From Mordavella massiliensis (lineage in GTDB: Bacteria; Bacillota; Clostridia; Lachnospirales; Lachnospiraceae), in assembly GCF_016901695.1 (NCBI RefSeq), contig NZ_JACJKS010000012.1, positions 1 through 64,000 of the forward strand: a DNA stretch of 64,000 nt, in the 5' to 3' direction. Positions 53,268 through 63,864 of the stretch are shown in pieces. Each line of letters begins with the position of its first letter. Within the stretch, counting starts at the first letter, position 1. The notes beneath the pieces are model-generated. The model was not told the origin of the DNA. It did no database searches and saw only the letters and a program-made list of their open reading frames with translations. Made by a program: the position numbers and the translations under genes.

Positions 53268-54464
53268 TTACTTGTTGTTCTTGTCACCGTCCAGGCTGAG
53301 CTCTTCCTGCAGCCGCTTTGTCAGGAGCAGCTCATCTACGTTATCCGCGAGGGCGCCGGTGATGGAGCCTGTAACAGAGCCGGCCTTTGCGTGGGGGGCT
53401 TTTTTGTGTCCTCCTTTTTTCCGTCCGGCCTCCGGCCTTTTCTGCTCCGCCTCGTCCTCTGTCTTCCCGTCTTCCTCCGGGGCCGCTTTCCTGCGGATCT
53501 GCTCGGTGTCGATGATCTCCGTCTCCTGGGCGTCGCCCGCAGAGCGGCGGTTGATGCGCTTCACCGTCTTCTCCGGCGCTGCCACGAGGATCTTCGGCAC
53601 TGCTTTTACATAGTAATAGTATTCATCGTCCTCGTACTGGACGCTCTCCGTCCGGGAGTAGTCCACTGCGAAGAAGGCGAGCTCCAGGACAAGTCCCACG
53701 ACAACGGCTGCCACGCTGCCGATGATCAGCTCCGGGTAGGACACTTTCACGCCCAGCATGGCGCTTCCCGCCGCCACGATGACGATGCCCGCCACGGCTC
53801 CCGCCGCGGACGCCGTCTTCCAGGCATGATTGACGGACATCCGGTGCAACTGGTATACAAGGAGCGTCACAATGATCAGGGCGATGAGCATGACGATCAT
53901 CTCTTTATTCTGGAACACCTGCTTTAAGTATTCCATCAACTGCCCGATCATGCCCTCTTCCCCTCCTTTGAGGGCGGAGGCGGACGTCTCCACATAGTCG
54001 ATCATATAGTAGGCCACCGTGCCGCAGATCAGGGGGATCACAACAGACGGGCCCGCCATCAGTCCGAAAGCTACCGCCGCCACATACGGAATGTGGCACA
54101 GGAAAGCCAGGGAAGTCAAAAGGATATACACAGCCATCCGGGGACTGAAACGCACATAGAATACAAACATGATCAGAAACACAGCCGCTGTCACAGCCAT
54201 GATCCCCAGGGATACCGACGCCATCTGCACCAGGATCAGCGCCGCTGCCGCCAGGACCGTGAAGATCATGGGAAGGAAGGCGCAGATCACCGCCAGACCC
54301 AGGGTGATCAGCGGGTTGGAGAGGATCTCCATGAAGCCCAGGTCGTGGTTGATCATGTAGAATGTAACAAGGGCCAGCAGGAACTGGACCCCTTTGTCGA
54401 TGAACTTTGAGTACGCAGCGTACACCTTCTGCAACTGCCCTTTTATGCTGTATATGTTCTCCAT
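53268..54464 (-). CDS. Polytopic membrane protein of unknown function upstream of cdaA
   Basis: I do not recognise a named family. The 398-aa protein has about nine membrane helices in its first 275 residues (for example VICAFLPMIFTVLAAAALILV and IVMLIALIIVTLLVYQLH). A cytoplasmic part follows with ESVQYEDDEYYYYVKAVPK, then a long Lys/Glu/Gly-rich stretch and the C-terminal NVDELLLTKRLQEELSLDGD. The tail looks partly disordered. Its place in a tight operon with cdaA/cdaR suggests a link to c-di-AMP or envelope homeostasis. Confidence 0.75.
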   Translation of the reverse strand: MENIYSIKGQLQKVYAAYSKFIDKGVQFLLALVTFYMINHDLGFMEILSNPLITLGLAVICAFLPMIFTVLAAAALILVQMASVSLGIMAVTAAVFLIMFVFYVRFSPRMAVYILLTSLAFLCHIPYVAAVAFGLMAGPSVVIPLICGTVAYYMIDYVETSASALKGGEEGMIGQLMEYLKQVFQNKEMIVMLIALIIVTLLVYQLHRMSVNHAWKTASAAGAVAGIVIVAAGSAMLGVKVSYPELIIGSVAAVVVGLVLELAFFAVDYSRTESVQYEDDEYYYYVKAVPKILVAAPEKTVKRINRRSAGDAQETEIIDTEQIRRKAAPEEDGKTEDEAEQKRPEAGRKKGGHKKAPHAKAGSVTGSITGALADNVDELLLTKRLQEELSLDGDKNNK

Positions 54465-54466
54465 CT

Positions 54467-54862
54467 CTATCGATTCTCCTTTTCGTACATCTTCATCAGT
54501 TGTAACAGTCCGTGGTTGTAACGCTTCATCCGCATCCTGGCGTCCCTGTGCTTACTGCCGCAGATCCGGCTCGTGACGATCAGGGTAATGATGAGAAGGG
54601 CCAGGTACCCTAAGATCACTACGCCGGCCAGCATGAGGATGAGACTGAATGTAAGTTCCTCGATCCATCCCGTCATGCCCCAGGCCAGGACAAGCAGCAT
54701 GGCGCAGGCATAACCGACCGTCGTCCAGACAACCGTCGCGATCATCTTCATGCTCACATAGTCTTTCTTGTAGTAGGCGCTGATCTTCATGTCCTCGGCG
54801 CCCTCCCCCTGTTCGTAGAGGGCCATCCGGGTCATCAGCCTTATCTTGCGTTTATCTAACAT
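54467..54862 (-). CDS. Small membrane protein of unknown function
   Basis: A 131-aa protein with two or three membrane helices (MIATVVWTTVGYACAMLLVL; LTFSLILMLAGVVILGYLAL), a charged N-terminus (MLDKRKIRLMTRMALYEQG) and a basic C-terminal helix (DARMRMKRYNHGLLQLMKMY). The family is not recognised. It overlaps or nearly touches the next gene (2 bp gap), so the two may form a complex. It has its own promoter at 54911-54940. Confidence 0.7.
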   Translation of the reverse strand: MLDKRKIRLMTRMALYEQGEGAEDMKISAYYKKDYVSMKMIATVVWTTVGYACAMLLVLAWGMTGWIEELTFSLILMLAGVVILGYLALLIITLIVTSRICGSKHRDARMRMKRYNHGLLQLMKMYEKENR

Positions 54863-54910
54863 AATTCACCTCATTAAGGATATGGATCCAGTTTTGCTCA
54901 TTATGTTTAA

Positions 54911-54940
54911 GTATAACAAATATCAGTACCCTTGTCCAAT
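54911..54940 (-). promoter_or_regulatory. Promoter of the membrane-protein/cdaA operon
   Basis: TTGGAC (54935-54940), an 18-bp spacer and TATACT (54911-54916) on the minus strand. The -35 lies within the last codons of comF. It would start a transcript reaching cdaA, cdaR, the HPr-like gene, the nucleotidyltransferase and perhaps the NlpC-ChW gene. Confidence 0.6.
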
Positions 54941-55645
54941 ACTTACCGTTAAAAAATAAACTTTTTCTGCCCCCGCCCGCTTCAGGACGCGGGCCGCGCC
55001 GTCCAGGGTGCTGCCGGTGGTGTATATATCGTCCACCAGGAGCACCCGCTCGCCGGTCAGGGAGCCGCCCTTCCAGCCAAAGGCGCGCCGCACGTTCTGC
55101 CTGCGCAGCACGGGGTCCAGCGTCCGCTGGGGTTTTGTGTGGCGGATCCGCACAAGGCTTCCGGTGTCCGCGGGGATGCCGAGCCTCTCTGCCAGCTCCA
55201 GGGCCAGGATCTGCGCCTGGTTGAAGCCGCGCAGCCGCCTCTTCTTTCTGCTGAGTGGTATGGGAAGGATGCGGGTGACGCCCCACTTCTGAACGAGGGC
55301 TCCGTACCGGTCCGCAATCTGCCCGGCATAGAACCTGCCGTAGATGCGCCGGTTGTGGAACTTGAACTGATAGATGGACCAGGCGGCCTGCCCCCGGTGT
55401 ACATAGAGGGCCCGGCCGCAGTCAAAGTCATGGACCGTGCGGCTGCAGTCCAGGCAGTATTCCGCCTGGCTGCTCCGGATGGGTTTGCCGCAGGTTTTAC
55501 AGAGGGGCTCCCGGATGGGCTGCACGCGCCGCGCGCAGTCCGGGCACACCTCCTCCCGGATGACCCTGCCGCACAGAGGGCAGGTGTTCGGATAAAAGAA
55601 CCGTAAAAGTTTCTCAATAAATATTTTTATTTTCTCACAATTCAT
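54923..55645 (-). CDS. ComF-family phosphoribosyltransferase-like protein
   Basis: A 240-aa protein with an N-terminal zinc ribbon made of four CxxC pairs (CPLCGRVIREEVCPDC and CKTCG ... CLDC, about 17-75) and a C-terminal type I phosphoribosyltransferase fold with the PRPP loop VLLVDDIYTTGSTLDGAA. ComF proteins take part in DNA uptake during natural transformation, but are widespread in non-competent bacteria. The start overlaps the recD2 end by 11 bp, so recD2 and comF are translationally coupled. Confidence 0.9.
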   Translation of the reverse strand: MNCEKIKIFIEKLLRFFYPNTCPLCGRVIREEVCPDCARRVQPIREPLCKTCGKPIRSSQAEYCLDCSRTVHDFDCGRALYVHRGQAAWSIYQFKFHNRRIYGRFYAGQIADRYGALVQKWGVTRILPIPLSRKKRRLRGFNQAQILALELAERLGIPADTGSLVRIRHTKPQRTLDPVLRRQNVRRAFGWKGGSLTGERVLLVDDIYTTGSTLDGAARVLKRAGAEKVYFLTVSIGQGY

Positions 55646-57869
55646 CTGTGCTGTCCTGGCACAGTTCCCGGATCCGGTCGCAGAGGCTGGTGTTCCGGTC
55701 CTGCTCCCGGTCGTTGTCGATCATGCCCTGGAACACGGCCTCGCTCCCCACGATGGTGACGCACTTCCTCGCCCGCGTCACGGCTGTGTAGAGCAGGTTC
55801 CGGTTGTAGAGCTGCCTCGGCCCCGCCAGCAAGGGGATGACGGCGGCCGGATACTCGCTGCCCTGGGACTTATGTATGGTGATGGCGTAGGCCAGCTCCA
55901 GCTCGTCCAGCAGCTCGAAGGGGTAGGTGACAACCCGGTGCTCGTCGTACTCCACCTGGAGGGTCTCCTCGTAGGTGTTGATGGCGCGCACGATGCCCAT
56001 GTCCCCGTTGAAGATGCCGACGCCCTTGTCCACGGTCATGCCGTACCGGGTGGAGATCTCCCACTCCAACTGGTAGTTGTTCCGGATCTGCATGACCTTG
56101 TCCCCCACCCGAAACTTCCTGTCCCCGTACTCCTTCTCCGCCTTGGACGGGGCGGGCGGGTTTAAGTACTCCTGCAGGATCCGGTTCAGCCGCTCCACGC
56201 CGAGGAGCCCCTTGCGCATGGGCGTGAGCACCTGGATGTCGAAGGCGGTGGCTCCCACGTATTTCGGGAGCTTTTTCTGAATGAGCGTCAGGGTCACGCT
56301 GATGATGGTGTTGGCGTCCTGCCGCTTCAGGAAAAAGAAATCCCGGCTCTTGTTGTCCAGCACCACGTGCTCGCCCCGGTTGATCCGGTGGGCGTTGACC
56401 ACGATGTCGCTCTCCCCCGCCTGCCGGAAGATACGGGTGAGCTCCACTACAGAGAAGGCGCGGGAAGCGATCATGTCTTTCAGGACGCTGCCCGGCCCCA
56501 CGGAGGGGAGCTGGTTCACATCCCCCACCAGGATGAGCCTTGTGCCCGGGCAGACAGCCCGCAGCAGGGCGTGCATCAGGGGCAGGTCCACCATGGACAT
56601 CTCGTCGATGATGATGACGTCCGCCTCCAGGGGGTTCTCCTCGTTCCGCTGAAACCCGGTGCCCGCCGTCTCCTCCTCCGGGTTGCCGCTCACTTCCAGG
56701 AGCCGGTGGATGGTCTGGGCCTCCCAGCCCGTGGCCTCCGTCATCCGCTTGGCCGCGCGCCCCGTGGGGGCCGCCAGGCGGATGTCCATCTGCTCCCCGT
56801 CAAAGTAGCGGATGATGGCGTTGATGGTGGTGGTCTTTCCCGTTCCCGGGCCGCCGGTGAGGATCATGATGCCCCGGCCCGCCGCCTCCAGGACCGCGGC
56901 CCGCTGCCGCTCGTCCAGGGGGATGTCCATGTGCCGCTCGATGGCCGCCAGCTTCCGCCGCACTGCCTCCTCGTCCACCCGGGCCGCCAGGTTCAGGTCG
57001 TGGAGCATCTTCGCCGTGTTCAGCTCCATATAGTAGTAGTTGGAGGCGTAGACCCGCCTGCCGTCCACTGCCTCTTTGATGACCACCTTCCTCTCCATGG
57101 CAAGATCCATCAGGAACCGCCCGATATGGGGGATCTCGATCCCCAGCAGGGCGCCGGTCCTGGCCAGCAGCGCCTCCTCCCGCAGGTAGACATGGCCCTC
57201 CCCCACGCTCTGGAGCAGGGTGTAGAAGATCCCGCTCCGGATCCGGTAGTCGGAGTCCGCGTGGATGCCGATCCGGCGGGCGATCTCGTCCGCGGTCTTG
57301 AAGCCCACGCCGCTTATATCGTCCGCCATCTGGTACGGGTTCTCCTCCAGCACCTGGTACATGCGGTTGCCATAGCGCTCGTAGATCTTCGCCGCCAGGG
57401 CGGTGGTGATCCCGTATTTCTGCAGGTAGATCATGGCCCGCCTGAGGTCTTTCTTCTCCTCGATCTGCTCCGCGATCTCCCGGGCCTTCCGCTCGCTGAT
57501 GCCCTTCACTTCGGCCAGGCGCTCCGGCTCCTCCTCGATGATGCGGAAAGTGTCCTCCTTAAAGCGGCGGACGATCCGCGCCGCCAGGGCGGCCCCCACA
57601 CCCTTCACAGCGCCGGAGCCCAGGTAGCGCTCGATGGACATCAGGTCCTCCGGCTCGCACACTTCCGACGTCTGCACCTGGAGCTGCACCCCGTAGAGGG
57701 CGTGGGTGACGTACTCCCCGGTCAGCCGCAGGAGTTCCCCTTCACTGATAAAAGGAAAGGAGCCCACACATGTCAGCTCCCCGTCCCCGTTATGCAAGTT
57801 GAACACTGTGTACCCGTTGTCGCTGTTGCGGTACACGATGTGCTCCACATATCCTTTTACTTCTTCCAT
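55635..57869 (-). CDS. recD2: RecD2-family ATP-dependent DNA helicase
   Basis: A 5'-3' SF1B helicase of 744 aa, not a RecBCD subunit. N-terminal OB-like and helix-hairpin-helix parts (MEEVKGYVEHIVYRNSDNGY, LGSGAVKGVGAALAARIV) are followed by the helicase core with Walker A (LTGGPGTGKTTTINAI), motif II (DVIIIDEMSMVD), LILVGDVNQLPSVGPG, and the C-terminal motifs with AYAITIHKSQGSEYPAA and NLLYTAVTRARK. It is a normal RecD2 in length and motifs. It starts 2 bp after mreB. Confidence 0.95.
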   Translation of the reverse strand: MEEVKGYVEHIVYRNSDNGYTVFNLHNGDGELTCVGSFPFISEGELLRLTGEYVTHALYGVQLQVQTSEVCEPEDLMSIERYLGSGAVKGVGAALAARIVRRFKEDTFRIIEEEPERLAEVKGISERKAREIAEQIEEKKDLRRAMIYLQKYGITTALAAKIYERYGNRMYQVLEENPYQMADDISGVGFKTADEIARRIGIHADSDYRIRSGIFYTLLQSVGEGHVYLREEALLARTGALLGIEIPHIGRFLMDLAMERKVVIKEAVDGRRVYASNYYYMELNTAKMLHDLNLAARVDEEAVRRKLAAIERHMDIPLDERQRAAVLEAAGRGIMILTGGPGTGKTTTINAIIRYFDGEQMDIRLAAPTGRAAKRMTEATGWEAQTIHRLLEVSGNPEEETAGTGFQRNEENPLEADVIIIDEMSMVDLPLMHALLRAVCPGTRLILVGDVNQLPSVGPGSVLKDMIASRAFSVVELTRIFRQAGESDIVVNAHRINRGEHVVLDNKSRDFFFLKRQDANTIISVTLTLIQKKLPKYVGATAFDIQVLTPMRKGLLGVERLNRILQEYLNPPAPSKAEKEYGDRKFRVGDKVMQIRNNYQLEWEISTRYGMTVDKGVGIFNGDMGIVRAINTYEETLQVEYDEHRVVTYPFELLDELELAYAITIHKSQGSEYPAAVIPLLAGPRQLYNRNLLYTAVTRARKCVTIVGSEAVFQGMIDNDREQDRNTSLCDRIRELCQDSTDEL

Positions 57870-57871
57870 TT

Positions 57872-58861
57872 TTAAAGCTCTTTCCGATTGCTCATAAACT
57901 CTACGAACTGGCCTGTGCCGACAGCGACCACCTTCATGGGGTCCTCCGCTGTCATGGTGTTGATGCCGGTCCGTTCCTCGATCAGTTCCTCCAGGCCCCG
58001 CAGCATGGCGCCGCCGCCCGTGAGGACGATGCCCCGGTCCAGGATGTCCGCGGACAGCTCCGGCGGGGTCCGCTCCAGGACGCCGATGACGGCCTCCACG
58101 ATCTGGCTCGTCGTCTCCCGCAGCGCCTCCTCGGTCTCGGAGGAGGTAACGATCACGGTCTTGGGCAGGCCGGTCACCAGGTTCCTGCCCCGCACTTCCA
58201 TGGACTCCTCCTCCACGAGCGGGTAGGTGGTGCCGATCTTGATCTTGATGTCCTCCGCCGTCCGCTCGCCGATGAGCAGGTTGTGCTTCTTGCGCATATA
58301 CCGGACAATGGCCTCGTCAAAGTCGTCCCCCGCGATCTTGATGGATGTGTTCACCACCGTGCCGCCCAGGGAGATGACTGCGATATCCGACGTGCCGCCG
58401 CCGATGTCCACGATCATGTTCCCGCAGGGCTTGGAGATGTCGATGCCTGCGCCGATGGCCGCCGCCACCGGTTCCTCGATGAGCAGTACTTCCCGGGCGC
58501 CCGCCGCGTAGGCGGCCTCCTCCACGGCCTTCCTCTCCACTTCCGTCACACCGCTGGGCACGCAGATGCTGATCCGCGGCTTCTTGAAGGTGCGCCGGCC
58601 CATGGCCTTCTGCACGAAGTATTTGATCATTTTCTCTGTCACTGTATAGTCTGAAATGACGCCCTGGCGCAGCGGCCGCACGGCCACGATGTTGCCCGGC
58701 GTCCGCCCCAGCATGAGGCGGGCCTCCTCGCCGATGGCCTTGATCGCGTTCGTGTCCCTGTCGAACGCCACCACAGAAGGCTCCTTCAGTATCACGCCTT
58801 TGCCCTTGATATATACAAGGACGCTGGCTGTGCCAAGATCAATCCCGATATCTAACGACAT
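57872..58861 (-). CDS. mreB: Rod shape-determining protein MreB/Mbl family
   Basis: A bacterial actin that forms membrane filaments guiding the elongation machinery. The phosphate-binding motifs are IGIDLGTASVLVYIKGKG and IVDIGGGTSDIAVISLGG, with VPSGVTEVERKAVEEA, LIEEPVAAAIGAG and GIVLTGGGAMLRGLEEL. The frame opens with GTG at 58867, but ATG at 58861 (MSLDIGID) fits AAAGGAGA better, giving 329 aa. It has a possible promoter upstream and leads the mreB-recD2-comF unit. No mreC/mreD follow, so this is likely the stand-alone Mbl/MreBH-type copy. Confidence 0.93.
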   Translation of the reverse strand: MSLDIGIDLGTASVLVYIKGKGVILKEPSVVAFDRDTNAIKAIGEEARLMLGRTPGNIVAVRPLRQGVISDYTVTEKMIKYFVQKAMGRRTFKKPRISICVPSGVTEVERKAVEEAAYAAGAREVLLIEEPVAAAIGAGIDISKPCGNMIVDIGGGTSDIAVISLGGTVVNTSIKIAGDDFDEAIVRYMRKKHNLLIGERTAEDIKIKIGTTYPLVEEESMEVRGRNLVTGLPKTVIVTSSETEEALRETTSQIVEAVIGVLERTPPELSADILDRGIVLTGGGAMLRGLEELIEERTGINTMTAEDPMKVVAVGTGQFVEFMSNRKEL

Positions 58862-58892
58862 GTGCACTGTCTCCTTTCAAGCGATACATTCC

Positions 58893-58921
58893 ATTATAAT
58901 AAACTTTCCTGGAAATGGAAA
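58893..58921 (-). promoter_or_regulatory. Possible mreB promoter
   Basis: TTTCCA (58916-58921), a 17-bp spacer and a perfect TATAAT (58893-58898) on the minus strand, in the 64-bp gap after uvrA. Confidence 0.5.
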
Positions 58922-58931
58922 GCATTTTTTC

Positions 58932-61781
58932 TTAATTCTTTCTTAGCATCATGTCAATGTATTTCCCGGTGTAGGAGGCCGGATCGGCCGCGATCTCCTC
59001 CGGCGTGCCGCTGGCCACTACGGTGCCGCCCCGGTCGCCCCCCTCGGGGCCGATGTCGATGATGTAGTCCGCCGTCTTGATGACGTCCAGGTTGTGCTCG
59101 ATGAGAAGGACCGTGTTCCCGTCGGAGGCGAGCCTTCGCAGGATCTCCGTCAGCTTGTGTACGTCCGCGAAATGAAGGCCCGTGGTGGGCTCGTCCAGGA
59201 TGTAGATGGTTTTGCCCGTGCTGCGCTTGCTCAGCTCCGTGGCCAGCTTGATCCGCTGGGCCTCCCCGCCGGACAGGGTGGTGGAGGGCTGCCCCAGGCG
59301 GATGTAGGACAGGCCCACGTCGTAGAGGGTCTCCATCTTCCGCCGGATGCTGGGCACATGCTCGAAGAAAGTGAGGGCCTCCTCCACCGTCATGTTCAGG
59401 ACGTCGTAGATGCTCTTGCCCTTGTACTTCACTTCCAGCGTCTCCCTGTTATACCGCTTCCCGCCGCAGACCTCGCAGGGCACGTACACGTCGGGAAGGA
59501 AATGCATCTCGATCTTCAGGATGCCGTCGCCGCTGCAGGCCTCGCACCGGCCGCCCTTCACATTGAAGCTGAAGCGCCCCTTCTTGTAGCCTCGCGCCTT
59601 GGCGTCCGGCGTGGCCGCGAAGAGGTCGCGGATCAGGTCGAAGACGCCGGTGTAGGTAGCCGGGTTGGAGCGGGGCGTACGGCCGATGGGGGACTGGTCG
59701 ATGTCAATGACCTTGTCAAGCTGCTCCATGCCCAGGATGTCCCGGTGCTTCCCGGGGATGGTCCTGGCCCGGTTCAGCTCCCGCGCCAGCCGCTTGTAGA
59801 CGATCTCGTTGACAAGGGAGCTCTTGCCGGAGCCGGACACACCGGTGACGCAGGTCATGACGCCTAAGGGGATGTCCACGTCGATGTCCTTTAAGTTGTT
59901 CTCCCTTGCGCCCACCACTTTCAGCCAGCCGGTGGGCTGCCGGCGCTCCTGCGGCACCGGGATCTTCTGGCGGCCGCTTAAGTAGGCGCCGGTGATGGAG
60001 TTTTTGTTTTTCATGATTTCCTTCGCCGTCCCCTGGGCCACCACCTCCCCGCCGTGCTCGCCGGCGCCGGGCCCGATGTCCACGATGTGGTCCGCCTCCA
60101 GCATGGTGTCCTCGTCGTGCTCCACCACGATCACCGTGTTGCCCAGGTCGCGCAGGTGCTTGAGGGTGGCCAAAAGCTTGTCATTGTCCCGCTGGTGGAG
60201 GCCGATGCTGGGCTCGTCCAGGATGTAGGCCACGCCCACCAGGCCGGAGCCGATCTGGGTGGCCAGCCGGATGCGCTGGGCCTCCCCGCCGGACAGGGTA
60301 CCTGTGGCCCGGGACAGGGTCAGGTAGTCCAGCCCCACGTCCATGAGGAACTGGATCCGGGCGCGGATCTCCTTCAGGATCTGCCCGCCGATCAGCATCT
60401 GCTGGTTTGTCAGCGCAAGGCCCTCCAGGAACTCCTGCAGTTTTTCCACGGAAAGCGCGGTGATCTCTGCGATATTCATGCCGCCCACCGTCACGGCCAG
60501 GGACTCTTTTTTCAGCCTCTGTCCGCCGCAGGCGTGGCAGGGGGTGATGCGCATGAAGGTCTCGTACTCCGCCTTCGTCGTCTCCGAGGCCGTCTCCCGG
60601 TAGCGCCTCTCCACGCTTTTGATGAGGCCCTCAAAGGCTACGTCGTAGATGCCCTCCCCCCGCTGGCCGCGGTAGTGGACTTTCACTTCCCTGCCGCCTG
60701 TGCCGTAAATGAGGATGTCGTGTATTTTTTTCGGATAGTCCTTAAAAGGCGTACTGAGCGAGAAGCCGTACGCCTCCGCCAGGGCGTCCAGGATCGCCCG
60801 GGTATAGCTCCCCCTGTCCGTGCAGGACTGCCAGCCCAGGACAACGATGGCCCCCTCGTCGATGCTCAGGGATTTGTCCGGGATCATCAGGTCCTCGTCA
60901 AACTCCATCTTGTACCCGAGGCCGTAGCACTCCGGGCAGGCGCCAAAGGGGTTGTTGAAGGAGAAGCTGCGTGGCTCGATCTCATCGATGCTGATGCCGC
61001 AGTCCGGACAGGAGAAACTCTGGCTGAAATTCAGCGGCTCCCCGCCGATCACGTCCACCACAAGCAGCCCTTCCGCCAGGTGGAGCACGCTCTCCACCGA
61101 GTCTGTGAGGCGCTTCTCAATGCCCGGTTTCACCACGAGCCGGTCCACGATGATCTCGATGTTGTGCTTGATGTTTTTATCCAGGGCGATCTCCTCCGAC
61201 AGCTCGTACATGCTGCCGTCCACCCGCACCCGGACGTAGCCGCTGCGCTTCGCCCGCTCGAACAGCTTCGCGTGGGTGCCCTTACGGCCCCGCACCACGG
61301 GCGCCAGGAGCTGGATCTTCGTCCGCTCCGGCAGGGCCATGATCTGGTCTACCATCTCGTCCACCGTCTGCCTGCGGATCTCCCGGCCGCAGTTCGGGCA
61401 GTGGGGGATGCCCACCCTGGCGTAGAGGAGGCGGAAGTAGTCGTAGATCTCCGTCACCGTCCCCACTGTGGACCTCGGGTTCCGGTTCGTGGACTTCTGG
61501 TCGATGGAGATCGCCGGGGGCAGGCCCTCGATGCTCTCCACGTTTGGCTTCTCCATCTGGCCCAGGAACTGCCGGGCGTAGGAGGACAGGGATTCCATGT
61601 ACCGCCTCTGCCCCTCCGCATAGATAGTGTCAAACGCCAGGGAGGATTTGCCTGACCCGGAAAGGCCGGTCAGCACGACCAGCTCGTTCCGCGGGATGTC
61701 CAGGTCTATATTTTTCAGATTGTGCTCGTTGGCCCCTCTGATCTTGATGTACTGTCTGCTGCTTTTTGCCGCCATACTCAC
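58932..61781 (-). CDS. uvrA: Excinuclease ABC subunit A
   Basis: The damage-recognition ATPase of nucleotide excision repair. Two ABC modules have Walker A motifs [14 protein letters not shown] and [14 protein letters not shown] and signatures [14 protein letters not shown] and [14 protein letters not shown]. Zinc modules are [24 protein letters not shown] with [15 protein letters not shown] and CEACSGDG ... CEVCGG. Length 949 aa, standard. It starts 37 bp after uvrB and is likely in the same transcript. Confidence 0.97.
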   Translation of the reverse strand: MSMAAKSSRQYIKIRGANEHNLKNIDLDIPRNELVVLTGLSGSGKSSLAFDTIYAEGQRRYMESLSSYARQFLGQMEKPNVESIEGLPPAISIDQKSTNRNPRSTVGTVTEIYDYFRLLYARVGIPHCPNCGREIRRQTVDEMVDQIMALPERTKIQLLAPVVRGRKGTHAKLFERAKRSGYVRVRVDGSMYELSEEIALDKNIKHNIEIIVDRLVVKPGIEKRLTDSVESVLHLAEGLLVVDVIGGEPLNFSQSFSCPDCGISIDEIEPRSFSFNNPFGACPECYGLGYKMEFDEDLMIPDKSLSIDEGAIVVLGWQSCTDRGSYTRAILDALAEAYGFSLSTPFKDYPKKIHDILIYGTGGREVKVHYRGQRGEGIYDVAFEGLIKSVERRYRETASETTKAEYETFMRITPCHACGGQRLKKESLAVTVGGMNIAEITALSVEKLQEFLEGLALTNQQMLIGGQILKEIRARIQFLMDVGLDYLTLSRATGTLSGGEAQRIRLATQIGSGLVGVAYILDEPSIGLHQRDNDKLLATLKHLRDLGNTVIVVEHDEDTMLEADHIVDIGPGAGEHGGEVVAQGTAKEIMKNKNSITGAYLSGRQKIPVPQERRQPTGWLKVVGARENNLKDIDVDIPLGVMTCVTGVSGSGKSSLVNEIVYKRLARELNRARTIPGKHRDILGMEQLDKVIDIDQSPIGRTPRSNPATYTGVFDLIRDLFAATPDAKARGYKKGRFSFNVKGGRCEACSGDGILKIEMHFLPDVYVPCEVCGGKRYNRETLEVKYKGKSIYDVLNMTVEEALTFFEHVPSIRRKMETLYDVGLSYIRLGQPSTTLSGGEAQRIKLATELSKRSTGKTIYILDEPTTGLHFADVHKLTEILRRLASDGNTVLLIEHNLDVIKTADYIIDIGPEGGDRGGTVVASGTPEEIAADPASYTGKYIDMMLRKN

Positions 61782-61818
61782 TGTCTCCTTATCCTATGTT
61801 CTGCCGCCGGGCGGGATT

Positions 61819-63810
61819 TTATGCATCCGCAAGCTCCTGCAGCTGTTTTTTCAGCTCTTTCATCTGGTCGCGCAGCTCTGCCGCCGCCTCGAAGTTCAGG
61901 TCCGCAGCCGCGCGGCGCATCTGCTTCTCCACATCGCCTATGAGTTTCTCCAGCTCCCCTCGGCTCATGGACTCCGGATCCTTCTCCATGCGCAGGTCCG
62001 CAGCCGCCACCTTCTTCGAGATGCTGATCAGGTCGCGGACGGATTTTTTGATGGTCGTGGGCGTGATGCCGTGCTCCTCATTGTAGGCCATCTGGATCTG
62101 CCGCCTGCGCTGCGTCTCGTCCATGGCAAGTCGCATGGAGTCCGTAACGGTGTCCGCGTACATGATGACGTGCCCCTCCGCGTTCCGGGCCGCCCGGCCG
62201 ATGGTCTGGATGAGGGACGTCTCGGAGCGCAGGAAGCCCTCCATGTCCGCGTCCAGGATCGCCACAAGGGTGATCTCCGGGATGTCCAGGCCCTCCCGCA
62301 GGAGGTTGATGCCCACCAGCACGTCGAAGACGTCCAGGCGCATGTCCCGGACGATTTCCGTGCGCTCCAGGGTGTCGATATCCGAGTGGAGATAGCGCAC
62401 CCGGATCCCCAGCTCCTTCATGTAATCTGTCAGGTCCTCCGCCATCCGCTTGGTGAGGGTGGTGATGAGGATCTTGTTTTTCTTCTCTACTTCTTTGCGC
62501 ACCTCTGCCACGAGGTCATCGATCTGCCCCTCCACCGGGCGCACTTCCACCCGGGGATCCAGAAGGCCCGTGGGCCGGATCACCTGCTCGGCCCGCATAA
62601 GCTCGTGCTCCGCCTCGTAGTCCCCCGGCGTAGCGGACACGAAGAGGATCTGGTCGATCCGGTCCTCGAACTCCTGAAAGCTCAACGGCCGGTTGTCCAG
62701 GGCCGACGGGAGCCGGAACCCATAGTCCACCAGGGTGTGCTTTCTGGACTGGTCGCCGTGGTACATGGCGCCGATCTGGGGGATCGTCTTGTGGGACTCG
62801 TCGATGATGATCAGGAAGTCGTCCTTGAAGAAGTCCATCAGGGTGTAGGGCGGCTGCCCCGGCTTCAGTCCGGACAGGTGCCGGGAGTAGTTCTCGATGC
62901 CGGAGCAGAAGCCGGTCTCCTTGAGCATCTCGATGTCAAAGTTGGTCCGCTCTGCGATCCGCTGCGCTTCCAGGAGCTTGTCCTCGCTCTTGAAGTATTT
63001 CACCCGCTCCTCCAGTTCCTCCTCAATGGCGTCCGCCGCCCGCCGGATCTGCTCCGCCGGCACCACATAGTGGGAGGCCGGGAAGATGGCCGCGTGGGTC
63101 AGCTCGCCCTTGATCTCCCCGGTCAGCACGTCAATCTGGGTGATGCGGTCGATCTCGTCCCCGAAGAACTCCACCCGCACGGCCGTCTCCGACTCGTTGG
63201 CGGGGATGATCTCCAGCACATCCCCCCGCACCCGGAAGGTGCCCCGCTTGAAGTCGATCTCGTTTCTCTCGTACTGGATGTCGATGAGCTGCCGCAGCAC
63301 CTCGTCCCGGTCCTTCTCCATGCCGGGCCGCAGGGATACCATCATCTTCTCGAAGTTCTCCGGCTCGCCCAGGCCGTAGATGCAGGAGACGCTGGATACC
63401 ACGATCACGTCCCGCCGCTCCGCCAGGGACGCGGTGGCCGAGAGCCGCAGCTTGTCGATCTCCTCGTTGATGGAGGAGTCCTTGGCAATGTAGGTGTCCG
63501 ACGAGGGGACGTAGGCCTCCGGCTGGTAGTAGTCGTAGTAGGAGACAAAATACTCTACTGCGTTATTCGGGAAGAACTCCTTGAACTCCCCGTAGAGCTG
63601 CGCCGCCAGGGTCTTGTTGTGGGCGATGATCAATGTCGGTTTATTCAATTGCTGGATGACGTTCGCCATCGTGAATGTCTTGCCCGATCCGGTGACGCCA
63701 AGGAGGGTCTCGCACTGGTTGCCTTCCTTGAAGCCTTTGACCAGGTCGGCGATGGCCTGGGGCTGGTCGCCGGTGGGGGCGTATTCTGATACTAGTTCAA
63801 AGTGGTCCAT
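61819..63810 (-). CDS. uvrB: Excinuclease ABC subunit B
   Basis: Helicase-like damage verification subunit. Walker A is [16 protein letters not shown], the beta-hairpin region [20 protein letters not shown] is intact, and the helicase motifs [11 protein letters not shown] and [16 protein letters not shown] are present. The C-terminal UVR motif ([20 protein letters not shown]) contacts UvrC. Length 663 aa, standard. A ribosome site GGGAG lies 4-9 nt before the ATG. Confidence 0.97.
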   Translation of the reverse strand: MDHFELVSEYAPTGDQPQAIADLVKGFKEGNQCETLLGVTGSGKTFTMANVIQQLNKPTLIIAHNKTLAAQLYGEFKEFFPNNAVEYFVSYYDYYQPEAYVPSSDTYIAKDSSINEEIDKLRLSATASLAERRDVIVVSSVSCIYGLGEPENFEKMMVSLRPGMEKDRDEVLRQLIDIQYERNEIDFKRGTFRVRGDVLEIIPANESETAVRVEFFGDEIDRITQIDVLTGEIKGELTHAAIFPASHYVVPAEQIRRAADAIEEELEERVKYFKSEDKLLEAQRIAERTNFDIEMLKETGFCSGIENYSRHLSGLKPGQPPYTLMDFFKDDFLIIIDESHKTIPQIGAMYHGDQSRKHTLVDYGFRLPSALDNRPLSFQEFEDRIDQILFVSATPGDYEAEHELMRAEQVIRPTGLLDPRVEVRPVEGQIDDLVAEVRKEVEKKNKILITTLTKRMAEDLTDYMKELGIRVRYLHSDIDTLERTEIVRDMRLDVFDVLVGINLLREGLDIPEITLVAILDADMEGFLRSETSLIQTIGRAARNAEGHVIMYADTVTDSMRLAMDETQRRRQIQMAYNEEHGITPTTIKKSVRDLISISKKVAAADLRMEKDPESMSRGELEKLIGDVEKQMRRAAADLNFEAAAELRDQMKELKKQLQELADA

Positions 63811-63864
63811 GAAAAATTACTCCCAATTAAAGTATTCTTACGCAGAATGACAATGTAGATAAGA

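Noticed and set aside
56367-57875. A 502-codon plus-strand open frame
   Set aside because: Antisense to recD2; no motif, no ribosome site.
60054-61655. A 533-codon plus-strand open frame
   Set aside because: Antisense to uvrA, a clear mirror of its codon structure.
61627-63789. A 720-codon plus-strand open frame
   Set aside because: Antisense to uvrB; translation is Leu/His/Val/Asp-rich without any domain pattern.
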